Positions 1 to 8,203 of a stretch of DNA of 64,000 nucleotides are shown here, piece by piece. Both the position numbers and the translations under genes were made by a program. Below the pieces are notes generated by a model. That model was given only the letters and a program-made list of their open reading frames with translations. It was not told the DNA's origin and searched no databases. The DNA is taken from the NCBI RefSeq assembly GCF_900113695.1, contig NZ_FOQH01000003.1, positions 186,001 through 250,000 on the forward strand, in the 5' to 3' direction. The first letter of the stretch is position 1. Each line of letters starts with the position of its first letter. The DNA comes from Albimonas pacifica. GTDB taxonomy: Bacteria > Pseudomonadota > Alphaproteobacteria > Rhodobacterales > Rhodobacteraceae.

Positions 1-109
1 CGATGGCGACGTTGGAGACGTCGCCGCCGAACCCCTCCAGCCAGCGGCCGGGCTCGGTCTCGTTGAACTCGACGAGCGGCTCGCCGAGGCAGAGCAGGTC
101 GAGTCCCAT
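1..109 (-). CDS. kdgK: 2-keto-3-deoxygluconate kinase, PfkB family (N-terminus only)
   Basis: Only the first 36 codons are in the window; the rest lies beyond the left edge. The N-terminus begins MGLDLLCLGEPLVEFNE and continues through GFGGDVSNVAI. This is the typical start of PfkB sugar kinases of the KDG kinase type, where the G-G-D-V-S-N stretch contributes to sugar binding. Its ATG shares one base with the dgoA stop codon (TGATG), so it is the next gene of the same operon. By context it phosphorylates 2-keto-3-deoxygluconate or its C4 epimer before aldol cleavage. The subfamily call rests on a short stretch plus context. Confidence 0.75.
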   Translation of the reverse strand, partial: MGLDLLCLGEPLVEFNETEPGRWLEGFGGDVSNVAI

Positions 110-744
110 CAGGCGGCCTCGCGCGCGGCGTGGACGGCGGCGACGAGCTGGGCGGCGACGACGCCGACCTCTGCGGCCGGGCGCCCGGGCTTGTAGAGGG
201 CCGAGCCGATGCCCGCCCCGTCGGCACCGGCCGCCATGAACTCGGCCAGGTTGGCGGCGCCGACGCCCCCCGTCACCACGATGCGGGCCGAGGCGGGCAG
301 GACGGCGCGGATCGCCTTGATGAACTTCGGCGTGATCGCGTCGCCGGGGAAGATCTTCAGGCAGTCGGCGCCGGCGTCGAGCGCGGCGAAGGCCTCGGAC
401 GGCGTGAACACGCCGGGGCAGGAGACCATGCCGAGGCGCTTGGTGGCCCGCACCACCTCGGCGTTGAAGTTGGGGGAGACGACGATCCGCCCGCCCGCAT
501 CCGCCGTGCGCTGCACCTGCTCGGGCGTCAGCACGGTGCCGGCGCCGATCAGGCAGGTCTCGCCATGGGCGTCGGCGAGCTGGCGGATGGTGTCGTAGGG
601 CTCGGGCGAGTTCAGCGGGGCCTCGAGGATCGAGAAGCCGGCGTCCACCAGGGCCTTGCCGACGGGCAGGGCCTCGGGCGGGGTGATGCCGCGCAGGATG
701 GCGAGCAGCGGCAGGCGGTCGAGGGCGGCGTCGAGCGTGGTCAT
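109..744 (-). CDS. dgoA: 2-dehydro-3-deoxy-6-phosphogalactonate aldolase
   Basis: This 211-residue KDPG/KDPGal-class aldolase cleaves 2-keto-3-deoxy-6-phosphogalactonate to pyruvate and glyceraldehyde 3-phosphate in the cytoplasm. Visible family features are R18 in AILRGI, E41 in ILEAPLNSP, the Schiff-base lysine K130 in CLKIFPGDA, and the phosphate-binding GIGSALYKPG near the C-terminus. The PLNSP and ALYKPG versions are those seen in DgoA rather than Eda. The start at 744 gives MTTLDAALDR and an ATGA overlap with the end of dgoK; the frame is open further upstream, but that part does not resemble the family. Confidence 0.93.
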   Translation of the reverse strand: MTTLDAALDRLPLLAILRGITPPEALPVGKALVDAGFSILEAPLNSPEPYDTIRQLADAHGETCLIGAGTVLTPEQVQRTADAGGRIVVSPNFNAEVVRATKRLGMVSCPGVFTPSEAFAALDAGADCLKIFPGDAITPKFIKAIRAVLPASARIVVTGGVGAANLAEFMAAGADGAGIGSALYKPGRPAAEVGVVAAQLVAAVHAAREAA

Positions 745-1676
745 GCGGTCTCTCCGGTCAGGCGGGCCGCGCGGGCGACGGCGTGGAGGCCGGCGGCGGC
801 GATGTCGGGGGGCAGGGTCTGGGAGGCGAGGCCGAAGGCCGTCAGGGCGGTGGCATAGCGGGCGGCCAGCGCCGCGTTGGCGATCAGGCGGATCGGCGCG
901 CTCTCGGGGGCGCCCTCCGGCGCGTTGGCCGCGATCTCGGCCCCGATCAGCAGCCCCGAGAGGAACGACCCGGTGCGGCCGGGCGCCAGCTCCGCGAAGA
1001 GCGCGCGGGCGCGGATCGAGAAGAAGGCGCCCAGCAGGTCGCCGGGGGTCTGCAAGCCGCGGGCGGCGGCGAGGCCCTCGGCGAAGCCCGCGGCGTCCTC
1101 GGCGGCGTCGGCCGGGGGCGAGAGCGTGTCGGCCAGGATCGTGTGGCGCGAGAGCGCCGCATAGAGCTCGCCGGTCATCGAGGTGCGGAAGCCGGCGATG
1201 CGGCCCTCCCTGACCTCGACCCACTTGGAATGGGTGCCGGGCAGGGCGACCGTGCCCGCGGTCAGGCCGGTGCCGACGACCTGGGTTTCCTCGCCGCGCA
1301 TCACGTCGGGGCCGGCTTCGGTGCGGGCGGAGACGCCGGGGACGATCCAGGCGGGGCGGCCGGTCAGGTCGGCGATGTCGGTGAGTTCGGCGGCGAGCTC
1401 CGGCAGGCCGACGCCCGCGGGGCCGGCCTCGGCGTAGGGCGCCTCGCGCCAGCCGGAGCGGGAGCCGATCATGCCGGACATCAGGACGGGCAGCGCCTCG
1501 GGCCAGCCGCCGACGGCCTCGGCGAAGGCGGCAGGAAAACCGCCTTCGGGGAGGGCGCGGATGCCGTGGGCGCTCTCGCGGCGCCCCAGCACGCGGCCGG
1601 CGGCGTCCAGCAGGTAGGCGCGGAGCGAGGAGGTGCCCCAGTCGAGGGCGATGAGGGTCGCGGGGGCGTCAGGCAT
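741..1676 (-). CDS. dgoK: 2-dehydro-3-deoxygalactonokinase
   Basis: This 311-residue protein matches DgoK in length and in its ATPase-fold N-terminus (ALDWGTSSLRAYLLD) followed by LMSGMIGSRSGW and a PGTHSKWV segment. It phosphorylates 2-keto-3-deoxygalactonate at O6, feeding dgoA, with which it overlaps by four bases. A strong hairpin and T-run lie between it and the dehydratase gene upstream, so its expression may be attenuated relative to the first genes of the operon. The presence of both DgoK and a PfkB-type KDG kinase suggests that the operon handles both C4 epimers of the keto-deoxy acid. Confidence 0.93.
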   Translation of the reverse strand: MPDAPATLIALDWGTSSLRAYLLDAAGRVLGRRESAHGIRALPEGGFPAAFAEAVGGWPEALPVLMSGMIGSRSGWREAPYAEAGPAGVGLPELAAELTDIADLTGRPAWIVPGVSARTEAGPDVMRGEETQVVGTGLTAGTVALPGTHSKWVEVREGRIAGFRTSMTGELYAALSRHTILADTLSPPADAAEDAAGFAEGLAAARGLQTPGDLLGAFFSIRARALFAELAPGRTGSFLSGLLIGAEIAANAPEGAPESAPIRLIANAALAARYATALTAFGLASQTLPPDIAAAGLHAVARAARLTGETA

Positions 1677-1712
1677 CGGGGTCGCTTCGCGCTCGGGTCG
1701 GTTGAAAAGGCG

Positions 1713-1744
1713 GCCTGGCCCCCGGTGTGGGACGGGGGCCAGGC
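1713..1744 (-). terminator. Intercistronic hairpin with T-run after the dehydratase gene
   Basis: Perfect 11-bp arms (GCCTGGCCCCC, 1713-1723, and its complement, 1734-1744) surround a 10-nt loop. On the minus strand the stem is followed by CGCCTTTTC, so it looks like a Rho-independent terminator or a partial attenuator. It lies in the only sizeable gap inside the operon, between the dehydratase (ends 1807) and dgoK (starts 1676). Confidence 0.65.
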
Positions 1745-1806
1745 GGGGGCGATCCCGGAGTCGAGGCGGGACCGCCCGTCTGGGGAGGCGCGCGGGACGC
1801 GCGGCC

Positions 1807-3597
1807 TCAGTGGTTGTCGCGCGGCAGGCCCTTGGAGGCGATGCGCTGGTATTTGACCGCCGGCTTCAGGACCATGCCGTTCCCGAGCTGGTCGACGCAG
1901 CCGCGCTGGATCTCCTGCCAGGGCGTCTGGTGGTCGGGGTAGGCGTAGCCGCCCGCGGCCTCCAGCTGCGCCTTGCGCATCGCCCAGTCGGGCTCGGAGA
2001 CCAGCGCGTCCACAGAGCCGGTCTTGAGGTCCACGCGGACCTTGTCCCCGGTCTTCAGCAGCGCCAGCGGGCCGTTCGCCGCCGCCTCGGGCGAGGCATT
2101 GAGGATCGAGGGCGAGCCGGAGGTGCCCGACTGGCGGCCGTCGCCGATGCACGGCAGCTCCCGGATGCCCTGTTTCAGCAGGTAGTCGGGGGCGCGCATG
2201 TTCACGACCTCGGCCGCGCCGGGGTAGCCGATGGGGCCGGCGCCGCGCATGAACAGGATGCAGTTGGCGTCGATCCCGAGGGACGGATCGTCGATGCGGT
2301 GGTGGTAGTCCTCGGGGCCGTCGAAGACGATGGCGCGGCCGACGAAGGCCTCGGGGTCGTCGGGGTTCGACAGGTAGCGGGCGCGGAAGTCCGGCGAGAT
2401 CGTCGAGGTCTTCATGATCGCGTTGTCGAAGAGGTTGCCGCGCATCACCCGGAAGCCGGCGGCCTTCTGGAGCGGGTTGTCGAAGCCGCGGATCACGTCC
2501 GCATCCTCGGAACCCTTGCCGCGGCAGTTCTCGCCCATGGTCTTGCCGGAGACGGTCAGGGCGCCCTCGCGGATCAGGCCCTTTTCCATCATCGCGCCGA
2601 TCACGGCGGGGACGCCGCCGGCGCGGTGGAAGTCCTCGGCGAGGTACTCGCCGGCGGGCTGGAGGTTCACCAGCAGGGGGATGTCCTTGCCGATGCGCTC
2701 CCACTCCTGCAGGTCCAGCTCGACGCCCGCGTGGCGCGCGATGGCGGCGATGTGGATGGGCGCGTTGGTGGAGCCGCCGATGGCCGACGACACCGCGATG
2801 GCGTTCTCGAACGCCTCGCGGGTCAGGATGTCGGAGGGCTTCAGGTCCTCGCGCACCATTTCGACGATGCGTTTTCCAGTTTCGTAGGAGATCTGGGCGC
2901 GCTCGCGGTGCGGCGCGGGGATCGCGGCGCAGCCGGGCAGGGACATGCCCAGCGCCTCGGCGAGGCTGTTCATCGTGGTCGCGGTGCCCATGGTGTTGCA
3001 CCAGCCCGGAGAGGGGGCCGAGGCGGCGGCCATCTCCATGAAGCCCTCGTAGTCGATCTCGCCGCGGGCCAGCATCTCGCGCGCCAGCCAGATGATCGAG
3101 CCGGAGCCCGCCCGCTTGCCCTTGTGCCAGCCGTTCAGCATCGGCCCGCCCGAGAGCGCGATGGCCGGGATGTCGACGGTGGCGGCGGCCATCAGCATCG
3201 CGGGCGTGGTCTTGTCGCAGCCGATGGTCAGCACCACGCCGTCGAGCGGGTAGCCGTAGAGGACTTCCACAAGGCCGAGGTAGGCGAGGTTGCGGTCGAG
3301 CGAGGCCGTGGGGCGCTTGCCGGTCTCCTGGATCGGGTGGACCGGGAACTCGAAGCAGATTCCGCCGGCTTCGCGGATGCCTTCGCGCACGCGCTTGGCG
3401 TGGTCCATCAGCGGCCGGTTGCAGGGGCTGAGGTCCGAGCCCGACTGGGCGATGCCGATGATCGGCTTGCCGGACTGCAGCTCGTCCCGGGTCAGGCCGT
3501 AGTTCAGGTAGCGCTCGAGATAGAGCGCGGTCATGCCCGGGTCGTCGGGATTGTCGAACCAGGCGCGGGAGCGGAGTTTTTTCGGACCGTCGGTCAT
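1807..3597 (-). CDS. IlvD/EDD-family sugar-acid dehydratase (L-arabinonate / D-galactonate type)
   Basis: This 596-residue Fe-S dehydratase is predicted to remove water from an aldonic acid to give a 2-keto-3-deoxy acid. Cluster-ligand cysteines are C59 (SDLSPCNRP), C127 (TIGCDKTTP) and C200 (GWCNTMGT). As I recall, the Rhizobium L-arabinonate dehydratase uses the same numbers, and it also accepts D-galactonate and D-fuconate. The catalytic serine region SGTSGSPS lies at about 490-497. The ATG at 3597 is chosen over an in-frame GTG at 3612 because GAGGAA precedes it at a good distance, while the GTG overlaps the upstream stop. With dgoK and dgoA downstream, D-galactonate or a stereochemically equivalent acid is the likely substrate. 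Confidence 0.88.
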   Translation of the reverse strand: MTDGPKKLRSRAWFDNPDDPGMTALYLERYLNYGLTRDELQSGKPIIGIAQSGSDLSPCNRPLMDHAKRVREGIREAGGICFEFPVHPIQETGKRPTASLDRNLAYLGLVEVLYGYPLDGVVLTIGCDKTTPAMLMAAATVDIPAIALSGGPMLNGWHKGKRAGSGSIIWLAREMLARGEIDYEGFMEMAAASAPSPGWCNTMGTATTMNSLAEALGMSLPGCAAIPAPHRERAQISYETGKRIVEMVREDLKPSDILTREAFENAIAVSSAIGGSTNAPIHIAAIARHAGVELDLQEWERIGKDIPLLVNLQPAGEYLAEDFHRAGGVPAVIGAMMEKGLIREGALTVSGKTMGENCRGKGSEDADVIRGFDNPLQKAAGFRVMRGNLFDNAIMKTSTISPDFRARYLSNPDDPEAFVGRAIVFDGPEDYHHRIDDPSLGIDANCILFMRGAGPIGYPGAAEVVNMRAPDYLLKQGIRELPCIGDGRQSGTSGSPSILNASPEAAANGPLALLKTGDKVRVDLKTGSVDALVSEPDWAMRKAQLEAAGGYAYPDHQTPWQEIQRGCVDQLGNGMVLKPAVKYQRIASKGLPRDNH

Positions 3598-3608
3598 GGT
3601 TCCGTTCC

Positions 3609-4814
3609 TCACTTCGAGACGCGCAGGATGGCGTCGTCGCGGGACTCCAGGCCCTCGCGCAGCACGATGCCATGGCCGGGGGCGTCGGTGACGTCGATCT
3701 GGCCGTTCACGGGGGTGGGGACCGCCTCGGCGATCTCCAGGTGCCAGCCGGTGTAGAAGGCGCGCACCGACTCCTGGATCAGGGTGTTGGGCGCGTGCAG
3801 CGACAGGTGGCAGGACGAGGCGTAGACCACCGGGCCGGTGCAGTCATGCGGCGCGATCGGCACGCCGTAGGCCTCGGCCATGCCGGCGACCTTGCGGGCG
3901 GAGGAGATGCCGCCGCACCAGCCGAGGTCCAGCATCGCGACGCCGGCGACGCCGGTCTCGAGATACTCGCGGAAGGCGTGGATCGAGGGCAGCGTCTCGG
4001 AGGCGCAGATCAGCGCGTCGGTGTGGCGGCCGTATTCCTTCAGGTCGGCCAGGTTCTCCAGCCGGAAGGGGTCCTCGTGCCAGTAGGTGTCATAGGGTTT
4101 CAGGGCGCGGGACAGGCGGCGGGCCATGGGCGGGGACCACAGGGAGTGGAACTCGACCATGATGTCCATGTCGTCGCCGACGGCGGAGCGGATTTTTTCA
4201 AATGGCTCCAGCGCGGTCTTCATCTCGGCGGGGGTGATGTCCCAGCCGTTGGAGCGCTCGGCGGCCGGGTCGAAGGGCCAGATCTTCATCGCGTCGATGC
4301 CCTGCTCCTTCAGCGAAAGAGCCAGCTCGTCGGCGCGGTTGAGGAAGGCGTCGAGGTCCTCGTAGGGGCCCTCTGCGGCCTCGGTGTTCCAGTTGGCGAC
4401 CTTCTGGCCCTCGGCGGACCGCACGTAGCGGTAGCCGGCGCAGGTGTTGTAGGTGCGGATCGACTGGCGGGCGCGGCCGCCCAGGATCTCGACCAGGGGG
4501 ACGCCGTGGACTTTGCACTTCAGGTCCCACAGGGCGATGTCGATGGCCGACAGGGCGCGGGTCTCGACCCCCGCGCCGCGCCAGCCGATGTAGTCCCGCA
4601 GCTCGGTCATCCGGGCGGGGATGGCCAGCGGGTCGCGCCCCAGGAGGAGGGGCGCGCACCAGTCGTGGACATAGGCTTCCACGGCGGAGGCGCCGAAGAA
4701 GCTCTCGCCCAGGCCCACCGTGCCGTCGTCGGCGGTGACTTTGACCCAAGCCAGGTTCGCGAACTCCTTCAGGCGAAGGGTCTCGACCTTGGCGATCTTG
4801 AGAGTGGAGAGCAT
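3609..4814 (-). CDS. Mandelate racemase / enolase-superfamily sugar-acid dehydratase
   Basis: This 401-residue protein has the enolase-superfamily layout: an N-terminal capping domain, then a barrel with K177 (DAMKIWPFD), metal ligands E221 (MVEFH), E247 (WHEDPF) and E273 (CASETL), and the base H323 (IAPHDCTGP) paired with D296. H223 after the first ligand resembles the acid-sugar dehydratase branch. It probably dehydrates an aldonic or aldaric acid. It follows the TRAP permease gene by seven bases and has GAGGAA before its ATG. It is the second, evolutionarily unrelated dehydratase in the operon. The exact substrate cannot be read from sequence. Confidence 0.85.
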   Translation of the reverse strand: MLSTLKIAKVETLRLKEFANLAWVKVTADDGTVGLGESFFGASAVEAYVHDWCAPLLLGRDPLAIPARMTELRDYIGWRGAGVETRALSAIDIALWDLKCKVHGVPLVEILGGRARQSIRTYNTCAGYRYVRSAEGQKVANWNTEAAEGPYEDLDAFLNRADELALSLKEQGIDAMKIWPFDPAAERSNGWDITPAEMKTALEPFEKIRSAVGDDMDIMVEFHSLWSPPMARRLSRALKPYDTYWHEDPFRLENLADLKEYGRHTDALICASETLPSIHAFREYLETGVAGVAMLDLGWCGGISSARKVAGMAEAYGVPIAPHDCTGPVVYASSCHLSLHAPNTLIQESVRAFYTGWHLEIAEAVPTPVNGQIDVTDAPGHGIVLREGLESRDDAILRVSK

Positions 4815-4821
4815 CGGTTCC

Positions 4822-6138
4822 TCAGCGCCCGGTGATGCCGGGGAAAGCGATCAGCACGGCCACGGCCAGGATCTGCATCGCGATGAAGGGCAGCAGGGCC
4901 TTGAAGATCATGCCCAGGCTGATCTCGGGCGGCGCCACGGATTTGAGGTAGAAGGCGGCCGGTCCGAAGGGCGGGCTCAGGAAGCTCACCTGCATGTTCA
5001 TGCAGAACAGCACGCCGAACCACACCGGGTCGTAGCCCAGGCCGGTGATGATCGGCACGAAGATCGGCATGGTCAGCAGCGCGATGCCCGTCCAGTCCAG
5101 GAACATGCCCAGCACGAACAGGATCAGCATCATGAAGAGCAGGATGTAGAGCCGGTCGTCGGAGATGCCGGTGATCAGCTCGGTCACGAACTTGATGCCG
5201 CCCATCAGGTTGAACACGCCCACCAGCGCCGAGGCGCCGATGCCGATCCACACGATCATGCCGACGGTGCGCAGCGTCTGCATCGCGGCGCCCTGCAGCA
5301 GGCCCAGGGTGAACTCGCCGCGGATCACGGTCGACAGCAGCACGCCCATCACCCCCACGGCCGAGGCCTCGGTCACCGAGGCGACGCCGCCGTAGATCGA
5401 GCCCAGGACGCAGGCCACCACCAGGATCGGCAGGATCAGGCCCTTGAGCAGGCGCAGCTTCTCGGCGCGGGGGACCGACTGCTCCTCCATGATCGGGGCG
5501 ACGGCGGGGTTCAGGTAGGCGCGCACCAGCACGTAGATCACGTAGAACCCGGCCAGCATCAGCCCCGGCAGGAAGGACGAGGTGAACAGGTCGCCGATCG
5601 AGACGTTGGCGGTCAGGCCGTAGAGAATGAGCACGATCGAGGGCGGCACCATGGTGCCCAGCGCGCCGCCGGCGCACACGACGCCGATGGCGAGATGCTT
5701 GTCGTAGCCCAGCCGCAGCATCTGGGGCAGGGCCAGCAGGCCCAGCAGCACGATCTCGCCGCCGATGATGCCGGACATGGCGGCCAGGATCACGGCGACC
5801 ACCAGGGTCTGGATCGCCACGCCGCCGCGCAGGCGCCCGCCGACCAGCTTCATCGCGTCGAAGAGATCGCGCGCGATGCCGGAGCGGTCGAGGATCGCCG
5901 CCATCAGCACGAACATCGGCACCGAGACGAAGACGAAGGAACTGACGAAGCTGTAGACGCGGCTGGTGATCAGCGGCACCGCCATCGGGCCGAACCAGCC
6001 CAGCGCGAAGACCAGCGCCACCAGCAGCGTCACGAAGGCCAGCGGGATCCCGGCCAGCAGCAGCAGCATCATCATCGCGAACATCGCGATCGTGCCGCCC
6101 TCGACGCCCAGCGCCTGGAAAGAGCCGAAGAAGTCCAT
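4822..6138 (-). CDS. dctM: TRAP transporter large permease DctM
   Basis: This 438-residue, highly hydrophobic inner-membrane protein has the DctM pattern of about 12 transmembrane segments. Signature stretches include GGEIVLLGLLALPQM, GALGTMVPPSIVLILYG and PPFGPAAFYLKS. It forms the Na+-coupled transport channel with DctQ and receives substrate from DctP. The ATG at 6138 is preferred over the adjacent in-frame GTG at 6141; AAGGGG lies 8 bases before it. It is cotranscribed with dctQ upstream and both dehydratases downstream, so the transported solute should be the sugar acid they degrade. Confidence 0.92.
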   Translation of the reverse strand: MDFFGSFQALGVEGGTIAMFAMMMLLLLAGIPLAFVTLLVALVFALGWFGPMAVPLITSRVYSFVSSFVFVSVPMFVLMAAILDRSGIARDLFDAMKLVGGRLRGGVAIQTLVVAVILAAMSGIIGGEIVLLGLLALPQMLRLGYDKHLAIGVVCAGGALGTMVPPSIVLILYGLTANVSIGDLFTSSFLPGLMLAGFYVIYVLVRAYLNPAVAPIMEEQSVPRAEKLRLLKGLILPILVVACVLGSIYGGVASVTEASAVGVMGVLLSTVIRGEFTLGLLQGAAMQTLRTVGMIVWIGIGASALVGVFNLMGGIKFVTELITGISDDRLYILLFMMLILFVLGMFLDWTGIALLTMPIFVPIITGLGYDPVWFGVLFCMNMQVSFLSPPFGPAAFYLKSVAPPEISLGMIFKALLPFIAMQILAVAVLIAFPGITGR

Positions 6139-6166
6139 CACGCGCGCCCCTTCGAGAAGATGTTCA

Positions 6167-6757
6167 TCACATGCGCCCCTTCGTGCCGACCGCGCGGGTC
6201 CCGCGCAGGTAGCCCCACGCCAGGATCAGGAACTGGAGGGCCATCACGCCCATCACCAGCATCAGGAAGATCTTGATCAGGGCCGGATAGACCGGGTCCC
6301 AGGCCGAGCCCGAACGCTCGAGCCGCACCGAGCCGTCCGGCGAGAAGGCCGCGCGGGAGACCATCACCCAGGCCGCCCAGCAGAACATCGCCGAGGCCAG
6401 CGCGCAGATCACGGAGATGACCACGTTCAGCCCCCGGCGCACGCGCTCGGGCAGGGCGTCGTAGATCAGCACCACGCGGATGTGGCGGTCATGGGCGGCG
6501 CAGTAGAGCCCGCCGTAGATGAAGGCCGCCCCGCACAGGAACACCGTCGTCTCGTGCGCCCAGATGGTGGGCGAGTTGAACACGTATCGCAGGAACACTT
6601 CCTGGATCAGCACCAGCATCGAGAAGACGATGCCGGCGGCGAACAGCAGCCCGCCGCGGTCGATCCAGCGCCCGAGCCGTCCGGCCTCGGGGATCGACCC
6701 GCCTTCGTGGTCCACCGGCAGCTCGGGGGAGGACTCGGGCGGATGGGTCTCGGTCAT
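6167..6757 (-). CDS. dctQ: TRAP transporter small permease DctQ
   Basis: The product has 196 residues: a polar N-terminal tail of about 35 residues and then four predicted membrane spans. The first carries the FLRYVFNSPTIWAHE motif typical of DctQ, followed by RHIRV. It docks with DctM in the inner membrane. It lies between dctP and dctM in the standard P-Q-M order. A strong hairpin in the dctP-dctQ gap probably lowers membrane-subunit expression relative to the binding protein. Confidence 0.92.
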   Translation of the reverse strand: MTETHPPESSPELPVDHEGGSIPEAGRLGRWIDRGGLLFAAGIVFSMLVLIQEVFLRYVFNSPTIWAHETTVFLCGAAFIYGGLYCAAHDRHIRVVLIYDALPERVRRGLNVVISVICALASAMFCWAAWVMVSRAAFSPDGSVRLERSGSAWDPVYPALIKIFLMLVMGVMALQFLILAWGYLRGTRAVGTKGRM

Positions 6758-6855
6758 CGGTTCAGGCTCCGCGTCGCGGCCGCGGGAGGGGGAAGGGCCG
6801 CAGGGGACCGGCGCGGACGGGGCCCGCGCGAGGAAACGGGGGGGCGAAACGGAAG

Positions 6856-6875
6856 GCGGGGGCCGAAGCCCCCGC
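6856..6875 (-). terminator. dctP-dctQ intercistronic stem-loop (attenuator)
   Basis: A perfect 8-bp stem (GCGGGGGC with its complement) carries a four-base loop that reads UUCG in the minus-strand transcript, a very stable tetraloop. It is followed by CTTCCGTTTC. It lies 10 bases after the dctP stop, where TRAP and ABC operons often have a stabilising or attenuating hairpin that favours binding-protein mRNA. Confidence 0.65.
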
Positions 6876-6884
6876 GATCCGGCC

Positions 6885-7901
6885 TCAGTTCATGAGGCCC
6901 TTGTCCTTCAGATAGGCCACGAGCGTGTCGTAGACCTTCTGGGCGTTCTCGGAACGGGCGGCGACCTTCTCCCACTCGCCCATCGCGATCTCGCGGAACT
7001 TGGCGCGCTCCTCGGCGGGCCAGTCGTGGACGGTGATCTCGCCGCCGGCCTTGGCCGCGGCGACCGCCTCGGCGTCCTTCTCCTTGACGGTCGAGGTCTG
7101 CAGCGCGGCGAACTCCTTCACCGACTCCTCGAGCGCGGTCTGCAGCTCGGGCGAGAGCTCGTCCCACTTGGCCTTGCTCATCGAGATCTCGATCAGCGGC
7201 AGGGAATGGAAGCCGGGGTAGACCGGGTGCGGGGCCACGTCGTTCAGGCCCTGCGCCTGGTTGGTCGAGAAGACGTTGTAGTCCGCGGCCTCGATCACGC
7301 CCTTGTCGAGCGAGGTGAAGACCTCGGAGCCCGGCAGGTTCACCGGGGCTGCGCCGGCGGCGGCGAAGACGTTCTGCACCAGGCCCTCGGGGGCGCGCAG
7401 CTTCAGGCCCTGCAGGTCGGCGACGCCCTCGAGCGGGACCTTGGAGACGAAGGCCTCCAGCCCGGGCGAGGTCGGGCCGATGAACTGCAGGCCGTAGGGC
7501 GCCTCGAGCTCGCGCATCAGCTCCAGCCCGCCGCCCTCGTAGATGAAGTCGAACATCTCCTGGGGGTCGGAATAGGCGCCGACGGGGTTGGCGATCAGGC
7601 CGAAGGCCGGATCCTTGCCAGCGAAGTAGCTCACGTCGGTGATGTGGCCGTCGAGGATGCCGGCCGCGATGGCGTCCTGCGTCTCGTTGTGGGCGACCAG
7701 CGTCTCGACGGGCAGCAGCTCGATGGAGATGGCGCCGTTCGTCTTCTCGGCGACGATCTTGGTCCACTCCTGCTGCATGATGAAGTTCGGGTTGCCGGCG
7801 GGGTCGCTCGACTGGAACCGGAACGAGTATTCCTGAGCCGCCGCAGAGCCGGCGATCAGCGCGAACGAGCTCGCCGCGATCGCGGCTTTCATCCACATCA
7901 T
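6885..7901 (-). CDS. dctP: TRAP transporter periplasmic solute-binding protein DctP
   Basis: This 338-residue exported protein has a Sec signal peptide of about 23 residues (KAAIAASSFALIAGSAAAQ), then the DctP fold. LKLRAPEGLVQNVFAA contains the conserved arginine that typically grips the substrate carboxylate, and VIEAADYNVF follows. The ATG at 7901 has GGGAGG eight bases upstream; the open frame further upstream is promoter DNA. It is the first gene of the operon behind the LacI-controlled promoter. The ligand is predicted to be an aldonate or related acid from the downstream enzymes. Confidence 0.92.
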   Translation of the reverse strand: MMWMKAAIAASSFALIAGSAAAQEYSFRFQSSDPAGNPNFIMQQEWTKIVAEKTNGAISIELLPVETLVAHNETQDAIAAGILDGHITDVSYFAGKDPAFGLIANPVGAYSDPQEMFDFIYEGGGLELMRELEAPYGLQFIGPTSPGLEAFVSKVPLEGVADLQGLKLRAPEGLVQNVFAAAGAAPVNLPGSEVFTSLDKGVIEAADYNVFSTNQAQGLNDVAPHPVYPGFHSLPLIEISMSKAKWDELSPELQTALEESVKEFAALQTSTVKEKDAEAVAAAKAGGEITVHDWPAEERAKFREIAMGEWEKVAARSENAQKVYDTLVAYLKDKGLMN

Positions 7902-7993
7902 GTCGATGTCCTCCCTTGGGATCCTCGGCGCCGGGCCGGTGGACCGGCGTTTCCCGCGCCCTTCCTGACCGCGGGAATCACGCGTCAACATCC

Positions 7994-8022
7994 TTGTGAC
8001 AGCGCTGTCATGACGCTATGAT
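7994..8022 (+). promoter_or_regulatory. lacI-direction promoter
   Basis: TTGTGA (7994-7999), a 17-bp spacer and TATGAT (8017-8022) read towards the LacI gene. Operator O1 (7997-8010) lies in the -35/spacer and operator O2 (8019-8032) covers the -10 and start point, so autorepression is expected. Predicted by eye. Confidence 0.6.
7997..8010. promoter_or_regulatory. LacI-family operator O1
   Basis: TGACAGCGCTGTCA is a perfect 14-bp palindrome with the central CG-type symmetry usual for LacI-family sites. It is centred 22 bp (about two helical turns) from O2. It overlaps the predicted start point of the dctP transcript and the spacer of the lacI promoter. Confidence 0.8.
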
Positions 8023-8041
8023 AGCGCTGTCATGATGTCAA
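8013..8041 (-). promoter_or_regulatory. dctP/dgo operon promoter
   Basis: On the minus strand a consensus TTGACA (8036-8041), a 17-bp spacer and TAGCGT (8013-8018) form the likely promoter of the TRAP/galactonate operon. Operator O2 sits wholly inside the spacer, a classical position for steric repression. Confidence 0.65.
8019..8032. promoter_or_regulatory. LacI-family operator O2
   Basis: TGATAGCGCTGTCA differs from O1 at one position. It fills the spacer of the dctP promoter and overlaps the -10 of the divergent lacI promoter. Confidence 0.78.
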
Positions 8042-8203
8042 TGACCCGGCCGCTCCGCCGCGACCACCGCATCCGTCGACAAACGTAGGGCGATGGTCAG
8101 GATGGTCGAAACCGTGCAGGGAGCGCGGGACGGGGACGCCGGCCGGACCGGGACGACGCAGGGGAGGACGGGCGATGGACGCGCGGGCGCGCAGGTGGGG
8201 CGC

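Noticed and set aside
3597-3612. GTG at 3612 as start of the IlvD-type dehydratase
   Set aside because: It overlaps the upstream stop and lacks a spaced ribosome site. ATG at 3597 has GAGGAA and gives the cysteine numbering expected for the family.
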